A stretch of DNA of 64,000 nucleotides from Caldithrix sp964598255 (GCA_964598255.1 CAZRBA010000071.1:1-64000), one strand, 5' to 3'; counted from the first letter of the stretch, positions 26,728 through 36,725 are shown. Program-made: numbers and translations. Notes: generated from the sequence alone by a model not told the origin.

Positions 26728-28857
26728 ATGCCGGAACTGATCCGTTTAAATATACCGTTTATTGTCGTACTATTGCTTGCCGCTTTGGCTTTTGGCATCG
26801 TTTATTTTTTTTACAGGCAAACCAATCCGCAAATTCAACCTTTTTGGAAATGGATTTTAATTGCACTTCGTACTGCGGTTTTGTTTTTAATTTTTTTGCT
26901 TTTTGGGGCACCTGTCGTACATCTGATTTATTTTCAGGAGCAATACCCTTCGATTGCCATTTTTGTAGACAATTCACAGTCGATGAATATTAAGGAAAAT
27001 CAGATCGATCGTTGGCAAAAGGTAAAGCAAATTACGTATATTCTAAAAAATGAATTGCCGAAAACGGATCGCATACATTGGTATACGTTTAACTCACGCG
27101 TGTCTCCGTTATTGAGGATAGATAGTCTTAGCCCGTCACAAGGCGGAACAAACTTTATTCCTGTTTTAACGCACATCCAAAAAGAGAATCCGGATTATGC
27201 GTTTATTATTAGTGATGGCGTTATTACCGAGGGCGGGTTGCCCGGCGAGTTGTCTTCTGCTACCCGTACAAAAATTTATTGTATTCCGGTAGGCAGGGTG
27301 CATAGTGAAAGCGATGTGTTTGTACAGGATGTTCGGTTTTCGCCTATTGCTTACAAAGGACAGGCACAAACAATAACCGCCATTATCGGTAGCACTCATT
27401 GGCCTCAAAAGCAGACGGCTCTGGTACAACTGATTGGCAATCGGAGAGTTTTGGCCCAAAAAACGGTTACAATTGTTCCGGGATCGGGATTGATGCAAGT
27501 TGGTTTGACTTATGTTCCGATGCGAAAGGGGTTGCAAAATTTGAAGCTTAAAATTTCCGGTTTGAAAGATGATGCCAATCGTGATAACAATATAATGCGT
27601 TTTGTGCAACAGATACTAAAAAGTCGTATTCATGTTGCTTTATTGGCATCGGCTCCCAATTATGATATTAAATTTTTACATTTTCTTTTAAAGCAAAATT
27701 CAAGGTTTTCCGTTACTTGGTTTGTGGAAGATAACCGTGGACGCTTTTTGCAAAAATCGAATTTGCGCGGGCTGGATAGCAGCGATGTTTTGTTTTTAAT
27801 AAATTATCCGGGGCCACGTAGTTCCAACGAATTATTACAACGTTTACAAACCTTATGGCATAAACGGCATCCCTCATTGGCATTAATGATAAACAAAGAA
27901 ATGAATTGGCAAACATTGGAGCGGGTAATTCCCGATTTGCCGTGCAAACCTGTTTGGGGGTCTGGCAAAGAAAAACAGGTGACCGCTATTCCGGACCAAA
28001 ATGCCGCGGCCAATAGTTTTGTTCGATTGTTTGCCGAACAACATTTAAATCAAACATTTTGGAATCGGATACCTCCGATAGAGAATTATTTTCAACAATT
28101 TGAATTTAGCAAAACGCATACTACGTTACTTTTTGCTGCTTATGGCGGAAAGATTTTTCCGTTAGTTTTTACACAGGAATTACCCGTGTATAAATTGTTG
28201 GTTTTAAATGGCAATGGTTTTTGGCAGTGGCATTTTTTAATGCAATCCGAGGCACAAATTTCCGATGGTTATAGTATTTTTATGAATAAGCTCATTAATT
28301 GGTTGGCTTATAAACAAGTATTTAAACCCGTACGGATTATCACCACTCAAAAAAGCGGACATATCGGCCAAACTTTTGAAATGACGGTCCGTTTGGTTGA
28401 TGCGCGTTTTAAGCCCGTTCAAAATGGATCGGTAATATTAAAAGCCCAATTGGGTCAGCAACATTTTGATCTCGGATTGAATGAAATATCTCCCGGAACA
28501 TTTAAAGCCCAATTTGTACCGCCAACTGCCGGAACGTATAAATTACAAGCGATCGGGTTTCAACAAGATCAGATTTTAGGGAAAGATTCTTTGCAAATTG
28601 CGGTTGTGCCTGTGGATAAGGAGCTTGTTCATTTATCGCCGGATACTTTGTTTTTGCAACGATTAAGCCGTAATAGCGAAGGGCAAATAATTCATGCCAA
28701 GCAATTGGGAAAATTTTTGCGAAACCATATAGTTAAGCCTAAAAAAGTATTGGAAGAAAGAAGCATTGCCTTATGGTATCATCCAGTTTTACTTATTTTG
28801 CTGATTCTTTTAATTAGCTTTGAATGGGCGCTACGCAAAAAATTGAATTTGGTTTGA
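26728..28857 (+). CDS. Membrane protein with VWA domain
   Basis: 709 residues. Two membrane helices at ~8-28 and ~43-65, a long extracytoplasmic part and a last helix near 690-705. Residues ~75-220 form a von Willebrand A domain with the metal-ion (MIDAS) motif 'VDNSQSM' and 'IISDGVITEGG'. An Ig-like beta-rich region and 'VALLASAPNYDIKFLHFLLKQ' follow; the last resembles the glutamine-amidotransferase-like domain found in similar membrane proteins next to MoxR/DUF58 operons. No MoxR ATPase is nearby. It may mediate protein contact or envelope assembly; the exact role is unknown. Confidence 0.8.
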   Translation: MPELIRLNIPFIVVLLLAALAFGIVYFFYRQTNPQIQPFWKWILIALRTAVLFLIFLLFGAPVVHLIYFQEQYPSIAIFVDNSQSMNIKENQIDRWQKVKQITYILKNELPKTDRIHWYTFNSRVSPLLRIDSLSPSQGGTNFIPVLTHIQKENPDYAFIISDGVITEGGLPGELSSATRTKIYCIPVGRVHSESDVFVQDVRFSPIAYKGQAQTITAIIGSTHWPQKQTALVQLIGNRRVLAQKTVTIVPGSGLMQVGLTYVPMRKGLQNLKLKISGLKDDANRDNNIMRFVQQILKSRIHVALLASAPNYDIKFLHFLLKQNSRFSVTWFVEDNRGRFLQKSNLRGLDSSDVLFLINYPGPRSSNELLQRLQTLWHKRHPSLALMINKEMNWQTLERVIPDLPCKPVWGSGKEKQVTAIPDQNAAANSFVRLFAEQHLNQTFWNRIPPIENYFQQFEFSKTHTTLLFAAYGGKIFPLVFTQELPVYKLLVLNGNGFWQWHFLMQSEAQISDGYSIFMNKLINWLAYKQVFKPVRIITTQKSGHIGQTFEMTVRLVDARFKPVQNGSVILKAQLGQQHFDLGLNEISPGTFKAQFVPPTAGTYKLQAIGFQQDQILGKDSLQIAVVPVDKELVHLSPDTLFLQRLSRNSEGQIIHAKQLGKFLRNHIVKPKKVLEERSIALWYHPVLLILLILLISFEWALRKKLNLV

Positions 28858-28905
28858 CCTTGCTGCACTTTAGATGGCATAAAAAAAGCAACGGAAGGTA
28901 CGGAA

Positions 28906-29550
28906 ATGAACATCATCGACTTGTCGCATCCCATCGCAGAAGAAATGCCTTTGTATCCGGGAACACCGGTTGTGCGGATTCGTAAGTTGCATGGTTTTGC
29001 TCAGGATGGTTATCGTGAAAAACAGATAACGCTAACCACGCATACCGGCACCCATGTGGATGCCCCGGCCCATATGTTGGAGAGCGGTAAGACATTGGAT
29101 CGTTTTCCGTTGGAGCAATTTTTCGGAGAAGGCGTTGCGCTGGATGTTAGTGCCTTGAAGGGCAAAAAAATAAGCAAGTCGTTTTTAGTGGCTCACAAAA
29201 CAGTTTGGCAAAAGGCAGATTTTATTTTGTTTTTTACGGGACACGACCGAAATTGGGGAAGCGAAGCGTATTTTTCCGATTTTTCCGTTTTAACGATTGA
29301 GGCGGTTGAATTTCTACTTAGATCACAAAAGTTAAAGGGGATTGGATTCGATACGATTTCTGCGGATGCTATGGAAAGCACCGAGTATCCCATTCACCGC
29401 AGGCTTATGGGAGCCGACTGTCTTATTATCGAAAACTTAACCAACTTGGCGCAAGTGGCCGGACAACGTTTTACTTTTAGCATTTTTCCGCTTGCGGTTA
29501 CCGATGCCGACGGGTTTCCTGTTCGGGCTGCTGCGATCATGAATTTTTAA
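28906..29550 (+). CDS. Cyclase-family metal hydrolase (kynurenine formamidase-like)
   Basis: 214 residues. Contains the signature HTGTHVDAPAH (His46, His50, Asp52, His56) that binds the catalytic metal, and 'DLSHPIAEEMPLYPG' at the N-terminus. Family members hydrolyse N-formylkynurenine or cyclic amides. Tryptophan-degradation genes are not adjacent, so the substrate is open. It follows the VWA gene by 48 bases, with 'GGAAGG' before its ATG. Confidence 0.92.
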   Translation: MNIIDLSHPIAEEMPLYPGTPVVRIRKLHGFAQDGYREKQITLTTHTGTHVDAPAHMLESGKTLDRFPLEQFFGEGVALDVSALKGKKISKSFLVAHKTVWQKADFILFFTGHDRNWGSEAYFSDFSVLTIEAVEFLLRSQKLKGIGFDTISADAMESTEYPIHRRLMGADCLIIENLTNLAQVAGQRFTFSIFPLAVTDADGFPVRAAAIMNF

Positions 29551-29694
29551 ACCTTCGCGTGGCGGGTTTGTCGATTTCCTTCGCTTTTTGAATTCTGACC
29601 TGATTTTTATTTTAGTAATTGGTTGCTTTTTTCATCCAAATAAAACAAAGGCTGAATTGCATTCTACTAATTAATTATTTAATTTCTATGATTT

Positions 29695-30387
29695 ATGATG
29701 AATATGATACAGAAAAACTTAAGAGACATTGAGACACGTATTGCCAAAGCATGTGAGCGATCCGGACGCAGAAGAGATGATATTACGTTAATTGCGGTTA
29801 GCAAGACTTTTTCGGCGGAGGTAGTGCGGCAGGCTTACGCTGTAGGGCTGCGAATTTTCGGTGAAAACCGTCCGCAGGAATTGCGTGACAAAAGCAGGGT
29901 TTTACCTGCAGATATCGAATGGCATTTTATCGGTCATTTACAGACGAACAAAATCAAATATGTGGTACCTGTGGCACGGTTAATTCATTCGCTGGATTCA
30001 TTGCCTCTCGCGCGTGCGGTGTCCGAATATGCGATTAAGACAGACAAGCGGGTTTCTGTTTTACTGGAAGTAAATACCAGTGGGGAGGCAAGTAAATTCG
30101 GCTTTCGCCCGGAGGAAGTTTTTAATTCTTTTGAACAGATAGCCCGAATGCCCAATTTAGACGTAAGGGGCTTAATGACCATTGGCCCTTTGACCGATGA
30201 TCGGGGACGTATTCGTGCGGCCTTTAAAGAGCTTAGCTCCTTAAAAGAGGCTTTGCGTGAACAGTGGGGTGAACAAAAGACGGCTGTTCTTTCTATGGGT
30301 ATGAGCGGCGATTTTGAGATTGCCATTGAAGAAGGAAGTACCCATATTCGTTTGGGAACGGCTATTTTCGGACAACGAGGGAGGTAA
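29695..30387 (+). CDS. yggS: PLP-homeostasis protein YggS/YlmE
   Basis: 230 residues, alanine-racemase-fold TIM barrel without racemase activity. Motifs: 'IAVSKTF' (PLP lysine), 'FGENRPQEL', 'HFIGHLQTNKIK', 'LEVNTSGEASKFG' and 'SMGMSGDFEIAIEEGSTHIRLG'. The conserved function is control of pyridoxal-phosphate pools. The stop is one base before the divIVA start; the pair is conserved next to division genes in many bacteria. Confidence 0.95.
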   Translation: MMNMIQKNLRDIETRIAKACERSGRRRDDITLIAVSKTFSAEVVRQAYAVGLRIFGENRPQELRDKSRVLPADIEWHFIGHLQTNKIKYVVPVARLIHSLDSLPLARAVSEYAIKTDKRVSVLLEVNTSGEASKFGFRPEEVFNSFEQIARMPNLDVRGLMTIGPLTDDRGRIRAAFKELSSLKEALREQWGEQKTAVLSMGMSGDFEIAIEEGSTHIRLGTAIFGQRGR

Positions 30388-30388
30388 A

Positions 30389-31153
30389 TTGAAATTAACG
30401 CCTATTGATATCAAAAAACAGGAATTCAAAAAGGCCTTACGTGGGCTGGATCCTGTAGAAGTTAAGGCTTATTTGGACTTTGTAGCGGACGAGTACGAAC
30501 AGTTGCTCCAACATAATCAGCAATTGGAAAAGCAACTGGCCTCGTATCAAACTGAGTTACGCCATTACAAAGACGTTGAAAAAACGCTCAAACAAACTTT
30601 GTACGAAGTAAAACAAACTTCGCAGCTTTCCAAGCAGACTTCGTTAAAGGAAGCCGAACTGATTAAACGGGAAGCGGAAATTCGGGCTACAAAAATTTTG
30701 GAAGAGGCCAAAGCCAAGGCCGAGCGTATTCGAAAAGAAGTTGAAACGTTAAAGCAACAAAAAGATTCCTTTGTTACGCGGCTTAAATATTTACTTTCTT
30801 CGCAGTTGGAATTGATTGAAATGTTACAGGTGGATGATGATCAATTAAACGTGATTAAGGAGAAGACGCCTTCTGCGTTTAAAGGTTCAAAACGTAATGT
30901 GAATGCTAATCGTACCTCTAAAGGGGCCAAAACAATGGAATCCGTTAAAAACGGATCGCCTTCGGTGCAGCCGACGAAATCGACCGGAGCGAATGAAGAA
31001 CCGGAGATTCGGATGCCTAAAAACCAAACGGTGAAAAAGACTACTTCAGAAAAGAGGCCGGGTAATAAGAGCGATCATAAAAGCAAAGATTTTTTTAAAG
31101 ATATTTTTGGTGAAGATTTGGATGTGGACGATATTTTTAAAGAAAGCAAATAA
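30389..31153 (+). CDS. divIVA: DivIVA-domain protein
   Basis: 254 residues from TTG 30389, preceded by GAGGGAGG; this begins the protein directly on the DivIVA N-terminal domain ('LTPIDIKKQEFKKALRGLDPVEV'). Residues 1-~50 match the curved-membrane-binding domain, ~50-165 a long coiled coil, then a charged, low-complexity tail (S/T/K-rich) and a final acidic 'FFKDIFGEDLDVDDIFKES'-type segment. In Gram-positives DivIVA recruits partners to poles and septa. Here it lies between yggS and ileS as in Firmicutes/Actinobacteria. Confidence 0.93.
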   Translation: MKLTPIDIKKQEFKKALRGLDPVEVKAYLDFVADEYEQLLQHNQQLEKQLASYQTELRHYKDVEKTLKQTLYEVKQTSQLSKQTSLKEAELIKREAEIRATKILEEAKAKAERIRKEVETLKQQKDSFVTRLKYLLSSQLELIEMLQVDDDQLNVIKEKTPSAFKGSKRNVNANRTSKGAKTMESVKNGSPSVQPTKSTGANEEPEIRMPKNQTVKKTTSEKRPGNKSDHKSKDFFKDIFGEDLDVDDIFKESK

Positions 31154-31420
31154 ACATAAAGGATTTTATTTTAAGGCCGGTGCAATGGTTGGATAAATTG
31201 AGGATATGACGAGAACCGGTTGGAGAAAGGATGGGGGACAATTTTAATAAAGGCATGTTTAATCGACCGGTAAAACAGAGATTTTTGCCTGTTTTAATTA
31301 GGTAAAGAAACCCTGTACTTTACGGGTTTTGTAATTACTAAAGGATGGATTTGTTTTAGCGAATCTTAAAACCATAAATATGTTGGCAAACAGGGTATGT
31401 CATTAAATGGGAGGTTAAAC

Positions 31421-32080
31421 ATGCGCTTAACCAAGATTTTACGTATTATCGTATTTGGGATTTTTACCGCATCTCTTTTCAGTTGTTCCGGAGCCCGGTA
31501 CATGTCCACAAAAAATCCGATTAGTCAGGCTTCGGTTCGTTTGAATTTGAAAGACGGCACGCATCGGGAAGGCATAATTGTTACCGGTGATTCGACCGAT
31601 TTGGTTTACGTTGATGCGGGAACGCATCAAAAGACGACGCTTAAACTCAAAGATATCGAGAGTATTGAGCGTATTAGCAAATATTTTGACTTTGAGGGGA
31701 ACCCGATTCCGGTTGACGAAATTAAAGCCAACAAAACCCCCAAAAACATGCTTTTGTACGGAGGAGCGGGGTTGGTGCTGGGGGCAGCCGTGGGAACGGG
31801 TGTTGGAATCGGTTTGTATGCTGCGGATCAGCCGCTATTAGCCAATGTCAGTATTCTTGTTTTCGGCGGATTGGGTGCCTGGTATTTTGGTAAAAAAGGT
31901 GTGCAGAAAGATTACGACGATGCTGCGTTTAAGGCACGACAAATACGCTATCAGGAATACAAAGAAATTCGGGCGGAGAAACGTCGGCTTGAAGAATTAA
32001 AAAGGAAGAAAGCAGAATTATTAAAAAAGTTACAAGAGAAGAAGAGAAAAGAAAAGGAAAAACAACAAAATGTTCGATAG
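31421..32080 (+). CDS. Lipoprotein with glycine-zipper membrane segment and coiled-coil tail
   Basis: 219 residues from ATG 31421 (GGGAGG upstream). Lipobox 'LFSC' near residue 21. Residues ~45-90 are a small beta domain ('VRLNLKDGTHREGII', 'KDIESIERI') like LSM-type/Ig barrels. A Gly-rich hydrophobic stretch (~110-155) suggests a membrane-associated glycine zipper. The final ~45 residues are Lys/Glu-rich coiled coil. The stop overlaps the next gene by 11 bases, so it is translationally coupled to a purine-salvage enzyme. Function unknown. Confidence 0.75.
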   Translation: MRLTKILRIIVFGIFTASLFSCSGARYMSTKNPISQASVRLNLKDGTHREGIIVTGDSTDLVYVDAGTHQKTTLKLKDIESIERISKYFDFEGNPIPVDEIKANKTPKNMLLYGGAGLVLGAAVGTGVGIGLYAADQPLLANVSILVFGGLGAWYFGKKGVQKDYDDAAFKARQIRYQEYKEIRAEKRRLEELKRKKAELLKKLQEKKRKEKEKQQNVR

Positions 32081-32900
32081 GGAAACATATCGCAAGCAAA
32101 TCGGCGAGACATACGATTACATAGCGGCTAAACTTCCGGCCAAACCTGAGGTAGGAATTATTTTAGGAACGGGTTTGGGCGGATTAGCCAAAGAAATTGA
32201 TGTGCAAGCGGAACTTCCGTATCAGGAAATTCCGAATTTTCCGGTTTCGACTGTGGAGAGTCATGAAGGAAAGTTGATTGTCGGGACATTGGGTGGCAAA
32301 AACGTTTTGGCCATGCAAGGCCGTTTTCATTACTACGAAGGATATTCCATGCAACAAATTACTTTTCCTTTGCGTGTAATGAAAAAGTTAGGTATTAATG
32401 TTTTGCTCATTTCCAATGCCAGCGGTGGTATGAATCCGTTGTTTCGGAAAGGCGATTTAATGCTTATCGACGATCATATTAATTTATTGGGTACGAATCC
32501 TTTGATCGGACAAAACTTGGATGAATTCGGTCCGCGTTTTCCTGACATGTCCGAACCGTATTCGAAGCGATTAATTGCATTAGCAGAAGAAATAGCTTTG
32601 GAGAATAGAATTAAAGTACAAAGAGGGGTTTTTGTTGCCGTGCCGGGCCCCAGTTTGGAAACACGAGCCGAATACCGTTTTTTGCGGGCTACCGGAGCCG
32701 ATGTGGTTGGCATGTCTACGGTTCCGGAGGTAATCGTAGCGGTTCACCAGGGAATGGAAGTTTTGGGAATTTCGGTGATAACGGACGAGTGTTTTCCCGA
32801 AGCGTTACAGCCGGTTAACGTGGAAGAAATTATTCGCGTGGCGGCGGAAACCGAGCCCAAATTAACTTTAATAATGCGCGAGGTGGTAAAGCGCCTTTAA
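32070..32900 (+). CDS. punA: Trimeric purine nucleoside phosphorylase
   Basis: 276 residues. Phosphorolysis of purine nucleosides to base and (deoxy)ribose 1-phosphate. PNP_UDP_1 signatures: 'GTGLGGLAKEI' (phosphate loop), 'ESHEG', 'ISNASGGMNP', 'GDLMLIDDHINLLGTNPL' and 'GMSTVPEVIVA' (the Glu of the base pocket). The residue that aligns with human Asn243 ('SLITN') is Asp239 ('SVITD'), which in the human enzyme widens use of 6-aminopurines; so adenosine may be used too. Starts inside the end of the preceding lipoprotein gene. Confidence 0.93.
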   Translation: MFDRETYRKQIGETYDYIAAKLPAKPEVGIILGTGLGGLAKEIDVQAELPYQEIPNFPVSTVESHEGKLIVGTLGGKNVLAMQGRFHYYEGYSMQQITFPLRVMKKLGINVLLISNASGGMNPLFRKGDLMLIDDHINLLGTNPLIGQNLDEFGPRFPDMSEPYSKRLIALAEEIALENRIKVQRGVFVAVPGPSLETRAEYRFLRATGADVVGMSTVPEVIVAVHQGMEVLGISVITDECFPEALQPVNVEEIIRVAAETEPKLTLIMREVVKRL

Positions 32901-32915
32901 AAAGGCGCTTTACCA
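32884..32915 (+). terminator. Perfect inverted repeat spanning the nucleoside phosphorylase stop
   Basis: TGGTAAAGCGCCTTT and AAAGGCGCTTTACCA are exact inverted repeats with a two-base centre. The left arm encodes the last codons, the stop sits in the centre. No T-run follows, so it may be a termination-type hairpin or an mRNA 3' protector. Confidence 0.6.
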
Positions 32916-33060
32916 ACATCTGCGGGTATGGATTTCCGTTGCCCGAAAAACGGAAAGATTGTTCCGATGCGGAATTGACAAACCGTTGAAACGGTTCAAC
33001 AAAACAAATTTACAAAAAATCAGATACAACGATAGATTCGAAAAAGGAGTTGAGGAAACG

Positions 33061-36000
33061 ATGTTTAAGGAAGTGAATAAGAATCTTAGCATCCCCGAAA
33101 TCGAAAAACGCGTTCTTGATTTTTGGAAAAAAAACGATGTGTTTAAGCAGTCGGTAAAAAATCGTGAAGGCGCTCCGCGCTACGTTTTTTATGAAGGCCC
33201 GCCCACGGCCAACGGAAAACCGGGCATTCATCATGTGATGGCCCGGACAGTAAAAGACATTATTTGCCGCTTTAAAACCATGGAAGGGTATCAGGTACCG
33301 CGCAAGGCCGGTTGGGACACCCACGGGTTACCGGTTGAAATTGCCGTGGAAAAACAAATGGGGCTGACCAATAAAAAAGAAATCGAAAAAATAGGTATCG
33401 ATAAATTTAACAAAGCTTGCAAAGAACTGGTTAACAAGCACATCGAAATGGAAGAAGGTTGGCGCACATTAACCGACCGCATGGGGTATTGGATCGATTT
33501 GGATGACGCTTACATTACTTACAAAAACGAATACATCGAATCGGTTTGGTGGGCCATTAAGCAAATTTTCGATAAGGGATTGATTTACAGAGATTTCAAA
33601 ATCGTACCCCAATCTCCGACCATCGAAACACCGTTAAGTTCACACGAACTATCCTTGGGGTATCGCGAAGTAAAAGACCCAAACTGTTTTATTAAAGTAA
33701 AAGTCGTTTCCCCTTCAATTCAAGAGATTGAGGGGGCGCAACTCTTGGTTTGGACCACGACGCCGTGGACGTTAATTTCCAACGTGGCCATGGCCGTGGG
33801 GGCAGACATCGACTACGTTTTGGTAGAAAATACCCGTATCGTCAAACGTAAAGAAGGGAAAGAAACCGTAACCGACAAGCTGGTTTTGGCAGAAGCGCGT
33901 TTACAGGTTTTAGACGGCGAATACAAAATTTTGGCACGTTTTAAAGGCAAAAAACTATTCGGTACCGTTTACGAACAAATTTTCGATTACCTGAAAATAG
34001 ACCGCGAAAAATATCCCAATGCCTTAACCGTGCTAATCGGTGACTTTGTTTCCACCGAAGACGGTTCCGGTATTGTGCATTTGGCACCGGCCTTCGGGCA
34101 GGACGACTACGACATGTCCAAGAAATACAATTTACCCTTTTTGCAGCCGGTTACCCCAGGCGGACGTTTTACGGACGAAGTGGGTGAGTTCTCCGGCCGC
34201 ACGGTCAAAACCTTCCAGTACACCGATCACGTGGAAGAAGGAGCGGACAAAGACATCGTTAAAAAGCTTAAGCAGATGGGCAAATTGTATCGCAATACTT
34301 TTGACTACGTGCACAGCTATCCCCATTGCTGGCGAACAGATAATCCCATTATCTATTACGCTCGCGAATCGTGGTTTATCGATTCGCCGCGTTACAAAGA
34401 ACAAATGGTGGAACTGAACAAAACCATTAATTGGAATCCCCCCGAAATCGGCACGGGCCGTTTTGGCAATTGGTTAGAAGATGTCAAAGAATGGTCGCTT
34501 TCGCGCGATCGTTACTGGGGGACTCCTTTGCCCTTGTGGGTTAGCGAAGACAAACAAGACATCATTGCCATCGGCTCCATTGAAGAACTGAAGCAGGGCC
34601 TTTACGAAAAAGAAGACGGTACGCGGGTACCTGTAAGCGAGCTGGCAGATCAAATCGATTTGCATCGGCCGTTTGTAGACCGGATTATTTTCGAAAAAGA
34701 CGGCAAAACATACCGCCGTACACCGGAAATTATCGATGTGTGGTTCGATAGCGGTTCCATGCCGTTTGCCCAGTTTCATTATCCTTTCGAAAACAAAGAA
34801 TTGTTTCAAAAGAGCTTCCCGGCCGATTTTATTGCCGAAGGTATCGACCAAACGCGAGGTTGGTTTTACACCTTGCACAATATTTCCACCGTATTGTTTA
34901 ATAAACCGGCGTTCAAAAATATCATCGTAAACGAATTGATTTTGGACAAAGACGGACAAAAAATGAGTAAATCCAAAGGAAACGTTGTCTTTCCCATGGA
35001 AATGATGGATCAATACGGAGCCGATCCCTTACGCTGGTATTTTATGGCCATCAGCCCGCCTTGGATTCCCAAAAAGTTCGATGAAGCGGGTTTGCAGGAA
35101 ACGGTGCGTAAGTTCTTTTCCACTTTAATGAACGTCTACTCCTTTTTTGTTCTGTACGCCAATTTGGACGGATATAACGGAAAAGAAAAAAAAGTACCGT
35201 ATGCAGAGCGTCCCGAAATCGATCGGTGGATTATTTCCAGATTGAATACGGTTATCGAGCGCGTGAATTACAGTTTGGATCATTACGACATTACCAAAGC
35301 CGTACGGGCGTTGTCCGATTTTATGATCGACGATGTTTCCAACTGGTACGTGCGCCGCAATCGGCGTCGTTTTTGGAAATCGGAATCGGGTAGGGACAAA
35401 TTGGCGGCCTACCAAACGCTGCACGAAGTACTGGTAACCTTTGCCCGTCTTATGGCTCCCGTGGCGCCCTTTACGGCCGAAGAAATTTATTTGAATTTAA
35501 AGGGCGACAATGAACCTTTCAGTGTCCATTTGACGGATTATCCAAAGTTGGATGATGCGCGGAAGCAAAATCAGGATAGCGCTTTGGAAAAAGCCATGGC
35601 ATTGGCACAAAAAATTGTTACCGGAATTCGTGCTTTACGCAATGAAAAACAAATACGTGTACGCCAACCCTTAAGCCGCGTTGTTCTTTTTACACGCAAT
35701 GCCGACGATCGTAAAAATGTTGAAAGGATGGCCGCAATTATTGCCGAAGAAGTAAACGTTAAAGTGGTGGAATTTACAGATAATGATGAAGCATTGGTCG
35801 AACGTAAAGCCAAACCAAATTTTAAAATACTGGGTGCGAAAGTTGGCAAACTGATGGGGCCGTTGAGCAATGTTATCAAAAACTTTAGCGGCGAACAAAT
35901 TCGCGAATTGGAAAAAAACGGCTTTATTCATGTAAATGTCGAAAACAGGGAAATAAAACTGGAAAAAGAAGACGTTCTTATTACATCGGAGGCAAAAGGT

Positions 36001-36339
36001 AATTTTGCGGTGTATTCCGACGAATATTTGACGATTGCTTTGGATTTGAAACTCACTCCCGAATTAAAGGAAGAAGGCTTTGCTCGTGAATTTGTAAATC
36101 GTGTGCAAAATTTACGTAAGGAAGCCGGATTCGAGGTAACCGATCACATTGTGATTCAAGTACAAGGAATCGATAGCGAAAAAGCCAAAGCTTTACAAAA
36201 CCGTGACGAATATATTCGTACCGAAACGTTGGCGGATGCCATCGAATTCGGCACGATCTCGGCGCCGTTTAAAAAAGAAGTAAAAATTGATGATTTGAAA
36301 TTTACAATCGGATTAGTGAAATCAACCAAGGGAGTATAA
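33061..36339 (+). CDS. ileS: Isoleucyl-tRNA synthetase
   Basis: 1092 residues from ATG 33061 (AGGAGTTGAGG upstream); the upstream in-frame 34 codons are unlikely to be translated. Class I signatures: 'PPTANGKPGIHHVMA' (HIGH-type motif), editing domain in the middle ('GLPVEIAVEKQMG', 'LVWTTTPWTLISN'), 'DKDGQKMSKSKGN' (KMSKS 634-638) and the anticodon-binding helical region. This is the 'GIHHV' long form usual in Bacteroidetes and relatives rather than E. coli. It charges tRNA-Ile and clears Val. The TraR/DksA gene begins four bases after the stop. Confidence 0.98.
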   Translation: MFKEVNKNLSIPEIEKRVLDFWKKNDVFKQSVKNREGAPRYVFYEGPPTANGKPGIHHVMARTVKDIICRFKTMEGYQVPRKAGWDTHGLPVEIAVEKQMGLTNKKEIEKIGIDKFNKACKELVNKHIEMEEGWRTLTDRMGYWIDLDDAYITYKNEYIESVWWAIKQIFDKGLIYRDFKIVPQSPTIETPLSSHELSLGYREVKDPNCFIKVKVVSPSIQEIEGAQLLVWTTTPWTLISNVAMAVGADIDYVLVENTRIVKRKEGKETVTDKLVLAEARLQVLDGEYKILARFKGKKLFGTVYEQIFDYLKIDREKYPNALTVLIGDFVSTEDGSGIVHLAPAFGQDDYDMSKKYNLPFLQPVTPGGRFTDEVGEFSGRTVKTFQYTDHVEEGADKDIVKKLKQMGKLYRNTFDYVHSYPHCWRTDNPIIYYARESWFIDSPRYKEQMVELNKTINWNPPEIGTGRFGNWLEDVKEWSLSRDRYWGTPLPLWVSEDKQDIIAIGSIEELKQGLYEKEDGTRVPVSELADQIDLHRPFVDRIIFEKDGKTYRRTPEIIDVWFDSGSMPFAQFHYPFENKELFQKSFPADFIAEGIDQTRGWFYTLHNISTVLFNKPAFKNIIVNELILDKDGQKMSKSKGNVVFPMEMMDQYGADPLRWYFMAISPPWIPKKFDEAGLQETVRKFFSTLMNVYSFFVLYANLDGYNGKEKKVPYAERPEIDRWIISRLNTVIERVNYSLDHYDITKAVRALSDFMIDDVSNWYVRRNRRRFWKSESGRDKLAAYQTLHEVLVTFARLMAPVAPFTAEEIYLNLKGDNEPFSVHLTDYPKLDDARKQNQDSALEKAMALAQKIVTGIRALRNEKQIRVRQPLSRVVLFTRNADDRKNVERMAAIIAEEVNVKVVEFTDNDEALVERKAKPNFKILGAKVGKLMGPLSNVIKNFSGEQIRELEKNGFIHVNVENREIKLEKEDVLITSEAKGNFAVYSDEYLTIALDLKLTPELKEEGFAREFVNRVQNLRKEAGFEVTDHIVIQVQGIDSEKAKALQNRDEYIRTETLADAIEFGTISAPFKKEVKIDDLKFTIGLVKSTKGV

Positions 36340-36343
36340 ATTA

Positions 36344-36712
36344 ATGGATCAAAAACAACTTGAACACATCAAGGAAATCATCCTGAAAAAAAGGGAAGAA
36401 GTCCAAAAAAATCTGGATTATTTGCGTTCTACGGTTCTTGATTCCACTACCAAAGAGGCCACGGGCGACCATTCCGCTTATTCCTACCACATGGCCGATT
36501 TAGGTACCGACAATATGGAACGTGAAAAGGCATTTATGTTTGCCGCCAGAGATGAAAAATATCTCAAGCAGTTAAACGATGCCTTGCAACGCATCGAAAA
36601 CGGTACGTACGGTATTTGTCGCGTGTGCGGAAACGAAATTTCTTTTAAACGTTTGGAAGCCGTACCGACAACGACCATTTGTTTTGATTGTAAAGTTAAA
36701 GAACAACGCTAA
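36344..36712 (+). CDS. TraR/DksA-type zinc-finger protein
   Basis: 122 residues. N-terminal coiled coil (~1-85) and a C4 zinc finger 'YGICRVCGNEI' / 'TTICFDCK' (CxxC-x16-18-CxxC). Members modulate RNA polymerase through the secondary channel or, in YocK/YteA types, have unknown roles. The DksA tip acidic pair is not evident in the coil, so a polymerase role is uncertain. Conserved between ileS and lspA in many genomes. Confidence 0.92.
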   Translation: MDQKQLEHIKEIILKKREEVQKNLDYLRSTVLDSTTKEATGDHSAYSYHMADLGTDNMEREKAFMFAARDEKYLKQLNDALQRIENGTYGICRVCGNEISFKRLEAVPTTTICFDCKVKEQR

Positions 36713-36725
36713 CCGGAATAAAAAT

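Noticed and set aside
32916..33060. T-box leader for ileS
   Set aside because: No specifier-loop or antiterminator hairpin and no T-box word; too short.
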